Assembly: GCA_014529385.2 (NCBI GenBank)
Contig: CM043967.1
Span: 2,940,001-3,002,000, forward strand
Direction: 5' to 3'
DNA: 62,000 nt
DNA from: Adiantum capillus-veneris
Taxonomy: Eukaryota; Streptophyta; Polypodiopsida; Polypodiales; Pteridaceae
The translations under genes were made by a program, and so were the position numbers. Every line of letters begins with the position of its first letter. Positions within the stretch are counted from its first letter, which is position 1. This document shows, one piece after another, positions 34,543 through 44,738 of this stretch. The notes beneath the pieces were generated by a model, which was given only the letters and a program-made list of their open reading frames with translations, did no database searches and had not been told where the DNA came from.

Positions 34543-35610
34543 CCAAGCATTGGATAAGAACAGAGCATTTAATGTTATTAGTGATAGATATATACGCCTA
34601 CTCATTCACTATGCCCAAACTCAAGCACGGTCACATAAGGAGTAATTATTCCAACCATGCGGTGCGCCGAGACTTCTAATCTTACCCTAACGACCACTCT
34701 TTGGCCCTTGGAGTGTTGTTCCCACTGTGCTCTAATCCCGTAACATAGTGTCTTGGGTGCGCACACAGTTAACATCACACAGGAAGGGGAGAGAGGCAGG
34801 GAGAAAGAACTTGTCTTTGCAATATCCAATGACGCCGAGTTGGATGGTGATGTCGTAGGCAGCCGACAGTAAGAACCAAAAGGTGGCGATGGCGACGCGG
34901 CAGCAAATGACTCAACCCAGTGGAGGTCGCTGAATGCAGGATCACGAGAGGTGGCCAAGGGGAAGAGTGTAGAAAAGGCAAAGGCAACGACGATCTGTTT
35001 GTTCTACTTGGAGATGGAGATGGCAATTGCAAGGGCGATCGGCGTCTGAATCTAAATGCAGGATCACGAGAGCTGGCCAAGGGGAAGAGCGCAGAAAAGA
35101 CAAAGGCAATGGAGATCTGTTTGTTCCACTTGGAGACTGCAAAGGCGATTGGTATCTGACTCTAAACGGCCACTCGAAAAAGGCACGTGGGTTGTGCTCA
35201 CAAGGACAACCAGTAATAAATGGGCTTAGATTCCCATGCAGTACGATTTACCAACCACAATTTCGGGTGTAATCATGCACATAAGTGAAGTGTCACCCTC
35301 ACCAAGGTAAGCATTCTAAGTTTAGAGGCAGTACCCTCGCCAAACATTTCAACTATACCCTTATCCTAGATGAGCGCTCTTCTGCCTCTTTTCGCGTCCT
35401 CTATTGCGCATCATTTTAATTAACTCTACCCCCATCGACGCTACGCGGTAAGCAAACCATCCCAACCCTTTTTGCGCGTCTCCTCTTACTCTCTAGTGCT
35501 CCTCCTTTTTGCGCATCCTTCTCTTACTCCTGTTCTGCAGTGATTTAGTGACACAGAACTCTACACACAGTGAAGAGGTATGCTACTACACTTTTGTGCA
35601 CTTGTATTTT
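34543..35610. repeat. No gene; two copies of a 122-bp tandem repeat
   Basis: Positions 34933-35054 and 35055-35166 are copies of one unit (AATGCAGGATCACGAGAG, GGCCAAGGGGAAGAG, ATCTGTTTGTTC). The serine/proline-rich ORFs on the minus strand arise from it. From 35167 to 35610 nothing is recognised. Confidence 0.7.
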
Positions 35611-35615
35611 GTGTA

Positions 35616-35870
35616 GTCAGTACCAAGCGAATAAGAGAAGGTAAACCCTGTTTGTTGCACCGGTTCGCTTGGTACTGACCATCGTCTTTATTAAGGATGT
35701 TTGCTATTCCACTTTTTCTGAGCTCAGTACCAAGCAAATAAGGGAAGGCAAACTTTGTTTGATGCACCTGTTTGCTTGGTATGGACCTTGGAAAATATAA
35801 ATGATGTTTGCTATTACACTTTTATGAGTTCATTACTAAGCAAATAAGGGGAAGGTAAACCCTGTTTGTT
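35616..35870. repeat. Hairpin tandem array, left part
   Basis: Units begin at 35616, 35723 and 35829, a spacing of 106-107 bp. Each holds an inverted repeat: GTCAGTACCAAGCGAA at 35616-35631 pairs with TTCGCTTGGTACTGAC at 35664-35679, perfect over 16 bp with a 32-nt loop. The second unit has one or two changes. The third has only its left arm, because foreign sequence interrupts the array at about 35871. Confidence 0.92.
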
Positions 35871-36857
35871 GTGGGTTTAGGGTTTTTTAAACCAAATACA
35901 CGTTTTGAATTTATAAGGGAGAAGCAAAATTACAACTTCTTAACACCCATGTAGGGGGTTTTGAGTTACAAAACACTAGGGACAGGCGCAAAGGCCAAGT
36001 TTCAAACTTTACAAAAAGTGGCCTACTAATTTTTGGGGGATACAACTGGCAATAACCAATTAGAAGTTAATCCTTTTCCTTCACAGCCAGGCTATCTCTT
36101 CCTAAAGCTTGTTGGCAAAGTTGAGGGCTTCAAGACTCATATTTACTGGCTAGCTCAAGCACTTCATCCTTCATCTCCTGTAGCCAATCATAGATAGCAT
36201 CTAGAGAGCCATTCTCGGCGAGCAATCTTTGCAGGTCTTCAGGCCTTCTTGCTTCCAGAGAGTCTTTGATAATTGAGACTCTGTGCCTGTAGATCCTCAT
36301 TTGTTCCAGCTTGAGGCTAGCATCCTGCACAGAGCATTTAGCAAATAAGATCTTCAAACTAGGAGCTTGGAAATTGGGAACAAAAAGGAAAGAATTACCA
36401 ACGGCTTACCTCGAGGATTGACTCCGATGTTTACAGTAGCCACTCTTCGGCTGTGTCGATCGAGAACGCTAAGGGTACCATTGGAGGAGGGCCAAGGGGG
36501 GACCTCATGAGGAGGGCCTGGATGCGGTCTTGCTGGCGCTGCGGGAGTGTCCCTTGGAAAGGAATCACCACTATCCCAAGCTTCCTGTAGTTGCTGCAAA
36601 ACCTTGAGGGAGGTTCTAAAAAAAATGCTGGTTAAATAGACTAGATGGACATGCCTGAAAAGCAGGGCCTGCATTCCGGATGATGAGTGGTCTGTGAGGC
36701 GGTGGTACCACCATGCATTTTCATGAGATGTAGACTTGGGAGGGAGAAGCAATGGTACCACCCCCCCTAGATTAGGGGAGGTGATGGGAGGTCACAACAT
36801 GACAGTTAGGATGGCATGGACTTAAACGTCTCCTTCACATTGGTATTTTTTTGCAAG
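35871..36857. other. Insertion of about 990 bp inside the hairpin array
   Basis: The array breaks at CCTGTTTGTTG (35870) and resumes at GATGCAAACCTGTTCGCTTG (36858), in the right arm of the interrupted unit. The inserted DNA shares no repeat with the array, has no clear terminal inverted repeats, and carries a gene fragment with splice-like borders on the minus strand. Its exact borders are uncertain by about 10 bp. Confidence 0.7.
36130..36615 (-). pseudogene. Two-exon gene fragment captured within the array insertion
   Basis: Minus strand. Exon 1, 36615-36410, follows a pyrimidine-rich acceptor (TTTTTTTTAG) and reads LKVLQQLQEAWDSGDSFPRD, a proline-rich stretch and RRVATVNIGVNPRG. It ends CTCGAG|GTAAGC. 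The 85-nt intron (36409-36325) ends CTCTGTGCAG. Exon 2, 36324-36130, reads LKLEQMRIYRHRVSIIKDSL, RRPEDLQRLLAENGS and a helical acidic end with ELASKYES before the stop. As written the exons join out of frame by one base, so a small indel has probably occurred. I do not recognise the protein; exon 2 looks like helical coiled-coil sequence. Confidence 0.5.
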
Positions 36858-37279
36858 GGATGCAAACCTGTTCGCTTGCTATTACACTTTTCTGCGTTCA
36901 GTACCAAGCGAATAAGGGAAGGCAAACTCTATCCGATGCACCTGTTCGCTTGGTACTAACCTTAGAAAATATAAGTGATGTCTACTATTGCACTTTTTTG
37001 AGTTCACTACCAAGCGAATAAGGGAAGGCAAACTCTATTCGATGCACCTGTTTGCTTGGTACTGACCTCAAAAAATATAAGTGATGTCTACTATTACACT
37101 TTTCTGAGGTCACTAACAAGCGAATAAGGGAAGATAAACTCTATCTGATGCACATGTTCGCTTGGTACTGACCTCAGGAAATATAAGCGATGTCTGCTAT
37201 TACACTTTTTTGAGGTCAGTACCAAGTGAATAAGGGAAGGCAAACTCTATCCGATGCATCTGTTCGCTTAATACTGACC
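36858..37279. repeat. Hairpin tandem array, right part: four 106-bp units
   Basis: After the completing right arm of the interrupted unit, left arms start at 36896, 37002, 37108 and 37214, exactly 106 bp apart. Each unit holds (G/T)TCAGTACCAAGCGAA, then a conserved loop (TAAGGGAAGGCAAACTCTAT, CCGATGCACCTG), then TTCGCTTGGTACTGACC. Right arms are 36944-36959, 37050-37066, 37157-37173 and 37263-37279. Units differ by scattered substitutions, some in one arm only. The array ends 68 bp before the ATG of the H3-like ORF. Confidence 0.95.
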
Positions 37280-37347
37280 TTTTCTGAAATCTTAAGTCCC
37301 TTATGCTGACAAATGATATGTCGTTTTCTGTTATGCTATTTGTAGAG

Positions 37348-38418
37348 ATGCCTCGTGCAAAGGCCACGCCTAGGAGAGCAACAGGTGAATCTTTGAATGC
37401 TCAAGCAAGAAGACGCCAATATGAGGCGCACAGAGGTGTACTGCAAGAGCTACGAAGGATAGAACAACACGTTTAACTGGCTATTCCACGTCTCCCTTTC
37501 CAACAAGTAGTGTGAGAGATTTGCGAGCAGTGGAGAGTCGGCATGCGATGGGACAATAGTGCACTACTCTGCCTTCAAGAAATTGCAGAAGACTACCTCG
37601 TTGAATTCTTCAGCGATGGATATATCTTGGCTGCCCATGCACACCGCGTTACTATCATGCCACGGCATTTTGATACTCTTCAGAGGCTGCGTTTTCGCTA
37701 CGATGGGCTGCTTCATCCAGTACCTTTCCGCGATAGTAGAACCATGGATATTCTCAACATCCCCCCTCTCCATCCTCGTGCACGACAGACAGAGTCATCT
37801 AGGGCTGAAAATTGCAGCAGAAGGACACGATCACGGGTTGAGAGAAACGACACAGATGGGCAGGCTGAGATAGAAGCAGAGGGGCATGAGCAAGCCAGGG
37901 TGGAACCCAAGGCAGTCATGGAAGAAACAGAGACAATTATGGAGGAGCCAGCTAGACACCAAAATGAGCAAGTCATGGAGGATCCAGAGCCAGTAAGGAC
38001 TTATGAGGGGCAAGAGCAGGCTAGGGTGGACCCTGAGGCATTTATGGAGGAACCAATATTGAAGGAAAATGATCCGGAGCCTGTGCCTGTTAGGGAGGAC
38101 CCTATAGCTGTTAGGGAGGAGCCTGAGGCAGCCAGGGATAAGGCTCAAGAAAGGCAAGGGCAAGGCTCTGCATCACAAGGGCCATCCAACGAGGAGCCTT
38201 TATCAGATGAGTCAATTATTTTAGAGCAAATCAATGAAGAGAACAAGGAGGAGTTGCAAGTTCTGCTCAACGCAGCACCTTTGCATGCACATATACTGCT
38301 GCCTGGAAGGTCAGAGGAGGCCTGCATTTTCAACCTTGATCAACAAGACTTCCTGTGCATGCGCAGTTTCACCAACTCTAACGCAATGGATGGGGTCGTC
38401 AACATTGCTTTGTGGTAA
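37348..38418 (+). pseudogene. Divergent histone H3-fold ORF with long acidic C-terminal tail
   Basis: Histone H3 forms the (H3-H4)2 core of nucleosomes. The frame starts at ATG 37348 with MPRAKATPRRATG, which parallels the H3 tail. It has two nonsense codons, TAA at codon 43 (37474) and TGA at codon 56 (37513), then is open to TAA at 38416-38418; 356 codons in all. H3 landmarks in order: RGVLQELRRIEQHV (alpha-N helix region), IPRLPFQQVV, DNSALLCLQEIAEDYLVEFF (alpha-2) and HAHRVTIMP at residues 97-105, as in canonical HAKRVTIMP. Loop 1 has canonical length, so it lacks the usual CENH3 insertion. After residue 125 canonical H3 would end; here about 230 residues follow, rich in E and P with repeats (EQARVEPKAVMEE, EQARVDPEAFMEE) and a hydrophobic end. 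CTATTTGTAG|AG just upstream may be a splice acceptor in the 5' UTR. Confidence 0.72.
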
Positions 38419-38444
38419 TTCTCATGCTCTTTAAAAGTCATGGT

Positions 38445-38700
38445 TGATTCATTAAATGGCTCTCTACTGAGACATGGGTCAATACTAAGCGAGACAGTGG
38501 CTTATGGAATTGGATAGTGATACTACTCGCTCGGTATTGACCCATGTCTTCACAGCAGTCGTCAAGTTTTTCATTATAAGTCACACTTGATTCATTAAAT
38601 GGCTCACTACCGTTAAGACATGGGTCAATACCAAGCGAGTCACTGGCTTATGGAATTCAATAGCTGCCCCACTCGCTCGGTATTGACTCATGGGTTTGTG
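38445..38700. repeat. Second hairpin array: two 146-bp units 3' of the H3-like ORF
   Basis: Left arms at 38471-38493 and 38617-38640 (GACATGGGTCAATA followed by CCAAGCGAG) pair with right arms at 38526-38548 and 38671-38692 (ACTCGCTCGGTATTGAC), 21-23 bp arms with one or two mismatches. The units also repeat the preceding TTGATTCATTAAATGGCTC. The TCAATACCAAGCGA core matches TCAGTACCAAGCGA of the first array, but loops and flanks differ. Confidence 0.92.
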
Positions 38701-39437
38701 GCAGTGACAGCCCGCGGAAATATCTTGAGTCTAATCTCTACCATTGATTCATGTTAGGCACGCTGTCTCGCTTCTGTCCCATGAGGTTCAAAACAAAGTA
38801 TACATAATAGACCTGCTGATATCACCTATGCTGCAGAACATCGGTGTTTTCTTTTTGGCTCTGATGAGCTGGTTTAGCAGAGTCAACTTTGATCTTGCGT
38901 GCTTTCTGGTCACTGCATACAATCAATCATGAGTTTTTTCTTGCCTTGTAAAAACCATGTTGCATTTAGAATCTTTCTCCTTATCTTGATGGTTTTGGTG
39001 TAGTGATCATTGGAATCTGATGTTATTTGACATTGAAGCTAAGATTGTTTACTACGCAAACTCCGGGCAAAGCAGGGCATTTCACAGTCAAGCAAAAACA
39101 TAAGGCCCATCTGGGTACATTTGGAAGTAGTGTTTCTTTGTAATGTGTTGCTGACTCAAGTGGTTATGTATGTAGTGCCGCAAAAAAACTTGTATGCTAT
39201 GTAGAGCATGTATTGTTATAACATCATCTAGAAAATACCATCTAGCACGAACGGGTAACCGTGCCCACGCAGATTGATGACTATAGCTGTGGCTAGTGAA
39301 CTTGTTTGAATGCTCTATTGCTCCTTAGTCAAATTTTGGATGTACCAAACGTAAGTAATCGTGTTGTTTCATTGTTTGCTGCAACGTTTGTATGAAGCAA
39401 CATATTTACTTACTTTCCTATTATCACGCTTCTACAG
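38701..39437. other. No gene seen
   Basis: AT-rich, with a short ORF at 38744-38932 that has no domain. It ends in CGCTTCTACAG (acceptor-like) at the border of the next exon-like block. Confidence 0.5.
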
Positions 39438-39929
39438 GAACTTCAATTACATAACTACACCCCCAATTATGTGCAACATTTTTCTGTAATGGCCATCCAA
39501 CATATTATAATCTCGATAAACAGACTCACAAGAGAGGAAGGGGCGAGAGCTGAGGAGTTTGAACAGGCTCGAGTTAACGAAATGACGCAGCGCTACAATC
39601 AGACTCAAGAAGACGTTTGAAATATGTAAGAAGCAATAAATCAATATTATGTGGATGCCACAGAAGTAGAGGAATGGGCTACACATCGACGGCAAGAGAA
39701 AGAACAGAGGGAAGCTTCATAGGTGCAAGATGCATGGGAAGCCATGGAAGAGGCCCATGATTTCAAGCGACACGAAAGGATGCCCGAGACCAGTGTCCCC
39801 AGAGGCAGAAGTAGCAGCAACCGGAGCAGAGGGCAGGGGAGCAACCGGAGCAGAGGGCAAGGGATGAGTGGCAGCAATCGGGAGAGAGGATAGGGGACCA
39901 GTGGCACAAACCGGGGGAGAGGACAGTAA
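39438..39929 (+). pseudogene. Arginine/glycine-rich exon-like block
   Basis: A plus-strand frame of 164 codons beginning right after an acceptor-like TTCTACAG and ending in TAA at 39927. It contains five internal stops but keeps a protein-like composition: a helical charged part (EEGARAEEFEQARVNEMTQR, VEEWATHRRQEKEQREAS, WEAMEEAHDFKRHER) followed by RG/SR repeats (GRSSSNRSRGQGSNRSRGQ). RG repeats often bind RNA. It could be the last exon of a gene related to the H3-like ORF upstream, since both are on one strand and equally decayed, but no continuity is proven. Confidence 0.45.
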
Positions 39930-40378
39930 CAGGGAAAGGGAGCAATAACTTGTATAAATCTTGACAGAAACAACACAATATGTAAAGTTTTGAGACAATG
40001 AAAATGTTCATTTTTTCAACATTGTTTGACCGCCACAAAATGTCTCTGTCATTTTGAAGAGTACATCATGGTTTGCATGGCATCAAAGCTCTTTGCATGC
40101 ACAAGGTATGTGACCTAGATTCCGGTGGAAGCAATTAAGTGAAGTGTACTTGTGAGTGACTCCTTTCACAATGTTCTTTTCTCCTTGCGTCTTGGAATTT
40201 GAAAAGAAGAAAAAGCTAGATTCCGTCTTAATGTATTAAAGACAATCAAAATTCATCCATTTAGTAAGAACCTTTCTATTGTTGAGACTGAATGCATACA
40301 ATTACGACAAAAGTGGAAGTTCTTCACATGTAAGATCTACCCTGAGCTGTGCAAGAGTTGTGCTCGACATTGTCTCCA
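39930..40378. other. No gene seen
   Basis: AT-rich spacer without repeats that I recognise. Confidence 0.5.
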
Positions 40379-41783
40379 TCACAATAAGTAGGTTGTCTCC
40401 AAAGTAGAGCTCCATTGATAAAGGTTTGTTCTTGAGGCTATACTCTGTATCTTGGTTGAGTGGAATAAGCTGCTCACTAAGAAGATGATATCTAATATAG
40501 TAAACGACACTATGAAATTTTGAGAGCTTATAATGAACTTGCAAGTTATGGACTTCTTTTGCAAAATACAGTTTTTGCTTTGTGATGGTTTCCTATCCCA
40601 ATTATCATCTAAAAAGTCCAAACAGCTCTCAGACTTGCAAATGAACATTGTTGTGGTAGTTCTTCTTTGCTCATCGAAGAAAAAATCTACAAACACTTCA
40701 AGAGGCATAAATAGTGCGAGCCGAACTATTTTTGTGGCAATTGAGTACTTGAGGGACTTTTGTATATCCTGAAACAACTTATTCCTAAAGCTTTCACTAG
40801 TTTGCAAAGCTGGCAAAGACCAATCCTTGTTGTCAAAGGATGGAAGTGACAAAGGAGCTACACGACCCCAACCAATGGAAGTTCTCGGTTCCACATATGA
40901 CATATCATAAAAGAATATTCCATTATATGCAAGTTTCTTGTGTTGTCTTCCTCGGTACATTTGCTCACCAATAAATGCATGGAAAGCATAAAAAATCCCA
41001 ACTATGCTCTCAACTGGTTGCCAATCTGTCCTATTCAATGGATAAATATCTGAAACATACCAAAGATGATATCCACCACTTAACCTTCAAATATAATCAT
41101 GCACTAAGTGAGATGCTCAAAATAACTTATAGTTGGGTCGATGCCTTGGAAAACTTGGAGGAGATGTTTGCAACCTTAAGTCTCCATGTTGGAACGCATG
41201 TTGTATGAGGACCTCTTTCACCCGCTTGCTTTGTGCACACACTTTAAACTCTTTAACTTGTCCCTTGAAAGCCCCCATGAAATCATTGCGTTGCCTTCTC
41301 TTCCTCCTCCTAGTTTGCAGTAGAGCCCAACTTCCGATAGTTATTCGAGATGGTATCCATGCTTGATCATCTGTAGTATAACTGTTAAAAATGCTAACAG
41401 AGTCAATGGTAGTGCTAGGCCTTTGAGAAGTAGTCATAGTGTGCACTAGAATACACAGAAATGTTAGCGCAAATATGAAAAAAGGAAGAAGTTTTGAGAG
41501 GGAAGTAGAGGTACTCAAAGTAATATTTGAGTGGGAACAAAGATACTAGATAGAGTCTCCAATGGAAGTTCTAAAATTCCTCGGTACACAGTTAGTACGA
41601 CTTATGGAATTTATGCCTTGAAAGCTGAAATTGTGCAATTTGATGAATAAAAATAATATCTTCTCCCTTTTTCCTAAAAGAGCTTGGCTCCAAAATGTCG
41701 ATTTTCAACGTAACGTTAGCCTCTTCCTCATTGGTCGAGCGCCACTCTCTCTCTAGAACTGAAAGGCATAAAAGTGAGTCCAA
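40379..41783 (-). pseudogene. Unrecognised minus-strand exon-like ORFs
   Basis: Three adjacent minus-strand blocks look protein-coding. 41764-41592 follows an acceptor-like ATGCCTTTCAG and reads REWRSTNEEEANVTLKIDIL. 41518-41117 starts with a hydrophobic signal-anchor (LLPFFIFALTFLCILVH) and then a basic RRRKRRQR patch. 41052-40379 follows a GTATGTTTCAG acceptor-like site and reads RTDWQPVESIVGIFYAFHAF, GWGRVAPLSLPSFDNKDW and FICKSESCLDFLDDNWD. They may be exons of one membrane-anchored protein, but I cannot pair donors and acceptors in frame, and I recognise no family. Confidence 0.33.
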
Positions 41784-42383
41784 CTTTCTCCTAATGGTGT
41801 CATGAATTATAACTGCTCATTTAATATTGTAATTTGTTTTGTTGGAATTCATGATTTGATTGGGTCTTTTCGTTTTTGTACAATGTATAAAGCATATTTT
41901 ATGGTTACAACATGTTTTATGTTGAATTAATATTGTAAAATTTTTTTGGAGAGTTTCATGGTGTGAAAAGGTTGCTTCTATCTTCTTGTGCCTCCACTAA
42001 GTTCGAAGCATACTATTTTTTTATGAGCATGTTTTTTTGAAGGTTCAATTGGTTTGTAAGGATACAAAAAAAGCTACCTCCAAGAAGCTCTCTCCGTCGG
42101 AGATGTGGAAAGCTTTTTCATTGGAAATATTGCTCCAGAGATAGGCTTGGGGAAAAGCTCCCTTGGAAGCTCCCTCCAAAATCTCTCTCCGTTACCATCC
42201 CCTTCTACAAGTTACTTGCTCCCTTATCTCCTTATTATCAAAACTTCTTTTATAGGCTACCTATTTTCTTTTTACTTATTTGTATTCTTTTTTATTTAAA
42301 TGTTGAGATGAACAAGCCAATTTCAAATGCATTGCCCACATTCTATGGTATAGTCTTAAAATCTTCCCGTGAGTGAGCTTCGG

Positions 42384-42386
<3 letters not shown>
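41784..42386. other. No gene seen
   Basis: AT-rich sequence with short direct repeats of AAGCTCCCT/AAGCTCTCT near 42080-42190 only. Confidence 0.5.

Positions 42387-42423
<37 letters not shown>
42387..42423. repeat. Uninterrupted run of 37 cytosines
   Basis: Homopolymer C, followed after one A by CCCCC and then a T run. Such a tract can fold as an i-motif, and as a G-quadruplex on the other strand. Its length may be affected by assembly or sequencing error. Confidence 0.85.
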
Positions 42424-44534
42424 ACCCCCTTTTTTTTTGTGAGTGAAACTTGAACATGTAGCTTCTTTCAGGGCTTAAGAAATCGTCCAAAATTTTTTTT
42501 GTCCCTCAAGTGCTTTGATCTAGCCATGATTCTTTACAACTATTCTTGAATTGTACTAATTACTACACGATTGTTCTTGAATTGGTGTCACCATTTGAAA
42601 CAAAGCTAGTTTCTCTTAAGCTTGTGGCTTAAATGCATTGGTCAAGAGTAGGATTATGAGGAGGCCCTTACATATGGGAAGTTCTTGAACTTCCTTATGG
42701 TTGAAGTTGACTAGGTTTGTCTACATCTGATAGGTCAATAATTTTATTCAATTATGTCTTATGGTTCGAGGAGTCAGTTAGCTACACATTGCAAGGGATA
42801 GTATGATGCGGTACCTCCACCTAAGATATTCTTGGCCTCTTCCCTTTTAGAATGGGAGGATAATTTGGAGCTTCTATGAACCAAAGGGGATCATGAAGTC
42901 AGTGGACGGCCAGACACTGGACATCCAGCCCCAGGCAAAGGTGTATCTCCTCTATCCCAACATGCAATTAGGAGACTATGGGAATAGGGGCCTAGGGGTA
43001 TCTCTACTAGAGGAGATACACACATGGCAAGGGTGCTTCATTATGACTTTACAATTGTCTTCACAGTAGTAGCTAGTGCTTTGAAGGCTTTATAGATGAT
43101 TGGCTTTTGCATGATTATTTTGCAAGGTGCCTGTATTACCTACTTGCTACATGAAAACCCTTAAAGAAGTGGTGGAGAATGGTAATATAATGGTCATAGG
43201 TGCCTTTAGTTCTTTCAGCAACAATGCAATGATATTTGGAGTATTGCCTCCACATGGATGCCTTTGTACTACTCCACAATGTGATTATCCAAATCTTACA
43301 AGACACTAGAAGGAGATACAAAGGGCCATATCCAACTGTCATGAAGATACTTCAATGGGTGTTCAAGTGCTGAAGAAAATCCTCCATGAAGTGTGGAATC
43401 AACCAAAGAGAATGGGAAGCATGCAAGCACAAATGACAGCCAATATGCATGGCCTCCCAAACTACCTTAAATGCCACATCAGCCAAAAGGTCAACTGCAT
43501 GGAAGGGACGAACAACAAGCAATTCAACAAAGACCACATTTTCAATTAAAAAATAATGAAATATGGACCTCCCAAGAATCATTTTGTCTATAAAGGATGT
43601 CCTAGGATGATGGAAAACCTATGTAGAGAGAGAGAGCTATGTATGAAAGATCTACTAGAGTTTTTTTTAGGATAGGGAGTTCCATATGGATACACAAGCT
43701 TTCTTCAAAAGTGCTACTTTTCTAGATTTGTTGAAGTGAAAACTATTGTACATTAGGAAACTATGTAATCTCAGCATGCATTTATTACACCAATATGTGA
43801 TGAGGTGATACATTCATGTGTGGAAATTCCACCTTTCTATATGGCCTCCTCTATCTCATGTGATTAAAAATGCATGATTGGTAATGGAAAGGCAATGATT
43901 TGACCTTAAGAGAGGTGTCTCCATTTAGAAAAAAGTGGTGCTACATCACCATACTCTTGCTAGAGTAGAGTTGCACAAAGTTCTTCGAAAGGTAGATCTT
44001 GCAAGAGGAAAGATAAGTAAGTGTAGAGGGAAGAGTTGAATAACAGAGTCTTGAGTATGTTAAATGTTGAAGCACAACTTCTCTTGAGGGTAGATGAAAG
44101 ACATAGATTCAAGGATTTGAGATCACCCATGGAGTGTGCTATGTTATTAATAAAGCGATCAAACACTGCCGTTCCCTCCTCTTTTACAAAAAAATGTCAT
44201 CAATAAATGCCCTTAATTATGGTCCCTTAATCTGCCCTTGCTTATCTTAGCAAAGTAGCGTGTAGTAAGCTCTAGATAGTATAACTATACAAATTCCCTT
44301 GAACCAACTATTCCAGACTTGAACAAACAAGAGTTGCAATATGTTCCTTTTTTTTCTTCAAACTGCTTAATTATTGGATACTCATGGTAATCTTCAATCT
44401 ATCTTTGAGAAAGGTTAAAGGGAAAAAATAGTAATACTAGGCTTAACTCTCTTGCAAATTGTGTTTACATTAGTGAATGGCATTGCACAACACTTTGGGA
44501 GTATTCTTAGCATCTTGCAAATATTGGCAGTAGT
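42424..44534. other. No gene seen
   Basis: AT-rich. The 60-76 codon ORFs at 43127-43582 lie in both strands with no domain. There is a short GA run near 43627. Confidence 0.5.
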
Positions 44535-44738
44535 TTGGGAGTTATGTTGATTAAGGTGGTGCATCGTCTGGTCGTGCATACACTCCCACGATTAGATTGT
44601 TTCAAATCCATGGAGGCACTATACAACAACGAGTATTTTTTATTTGGTTTACCAGGATGTTGTTTTATATGTGACAAAGCTAGTCATACGGAAATTGGAT
44701 GCACTAGGAGGATAGAGCCTCTAGAGGAGAGGCAATAA
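44535..44738 (+). pseudogene. CCHC zinc-knuckle relic
   Basis: A 67-codon ORF with YFLFGLPGCCFICDKASH followed by TEIGC: C-x2-C-x4-H-x4-C, the retroviral-type zinc knuckle. The preceding LP and aromatic residues resemble the knuckle region of plant LINE ORF1 or gag-like proteins (family knowledge). Nothing else of such an element is recognisable nearby. Confidence 0.45.

Noticed and set aside
34602-35159. Serine/proline-rich ORFs on both strands
   Set aside because: They read the 122-bp tandem repeat and have no stable frame or domain.
35878-35884. Telomere-like TTTAGGG
   Set aside because: A single copy, not an array.
35616-37279. CRISPR-like array (regular repeats with spacers)
   Set aside because: The sequence between arms is conserved from unit to unit rather than unique, and the setting is a plant-type genome.
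33342-39929. Endogenous giant-virus segment (histone-like ORF, unknown ORFs, hairpins)
   Set aside because: No capsid, polymerase, packaging ATPase or other viral hallmark is visible, and splice-like signals are present. Left as a possibility, not called.
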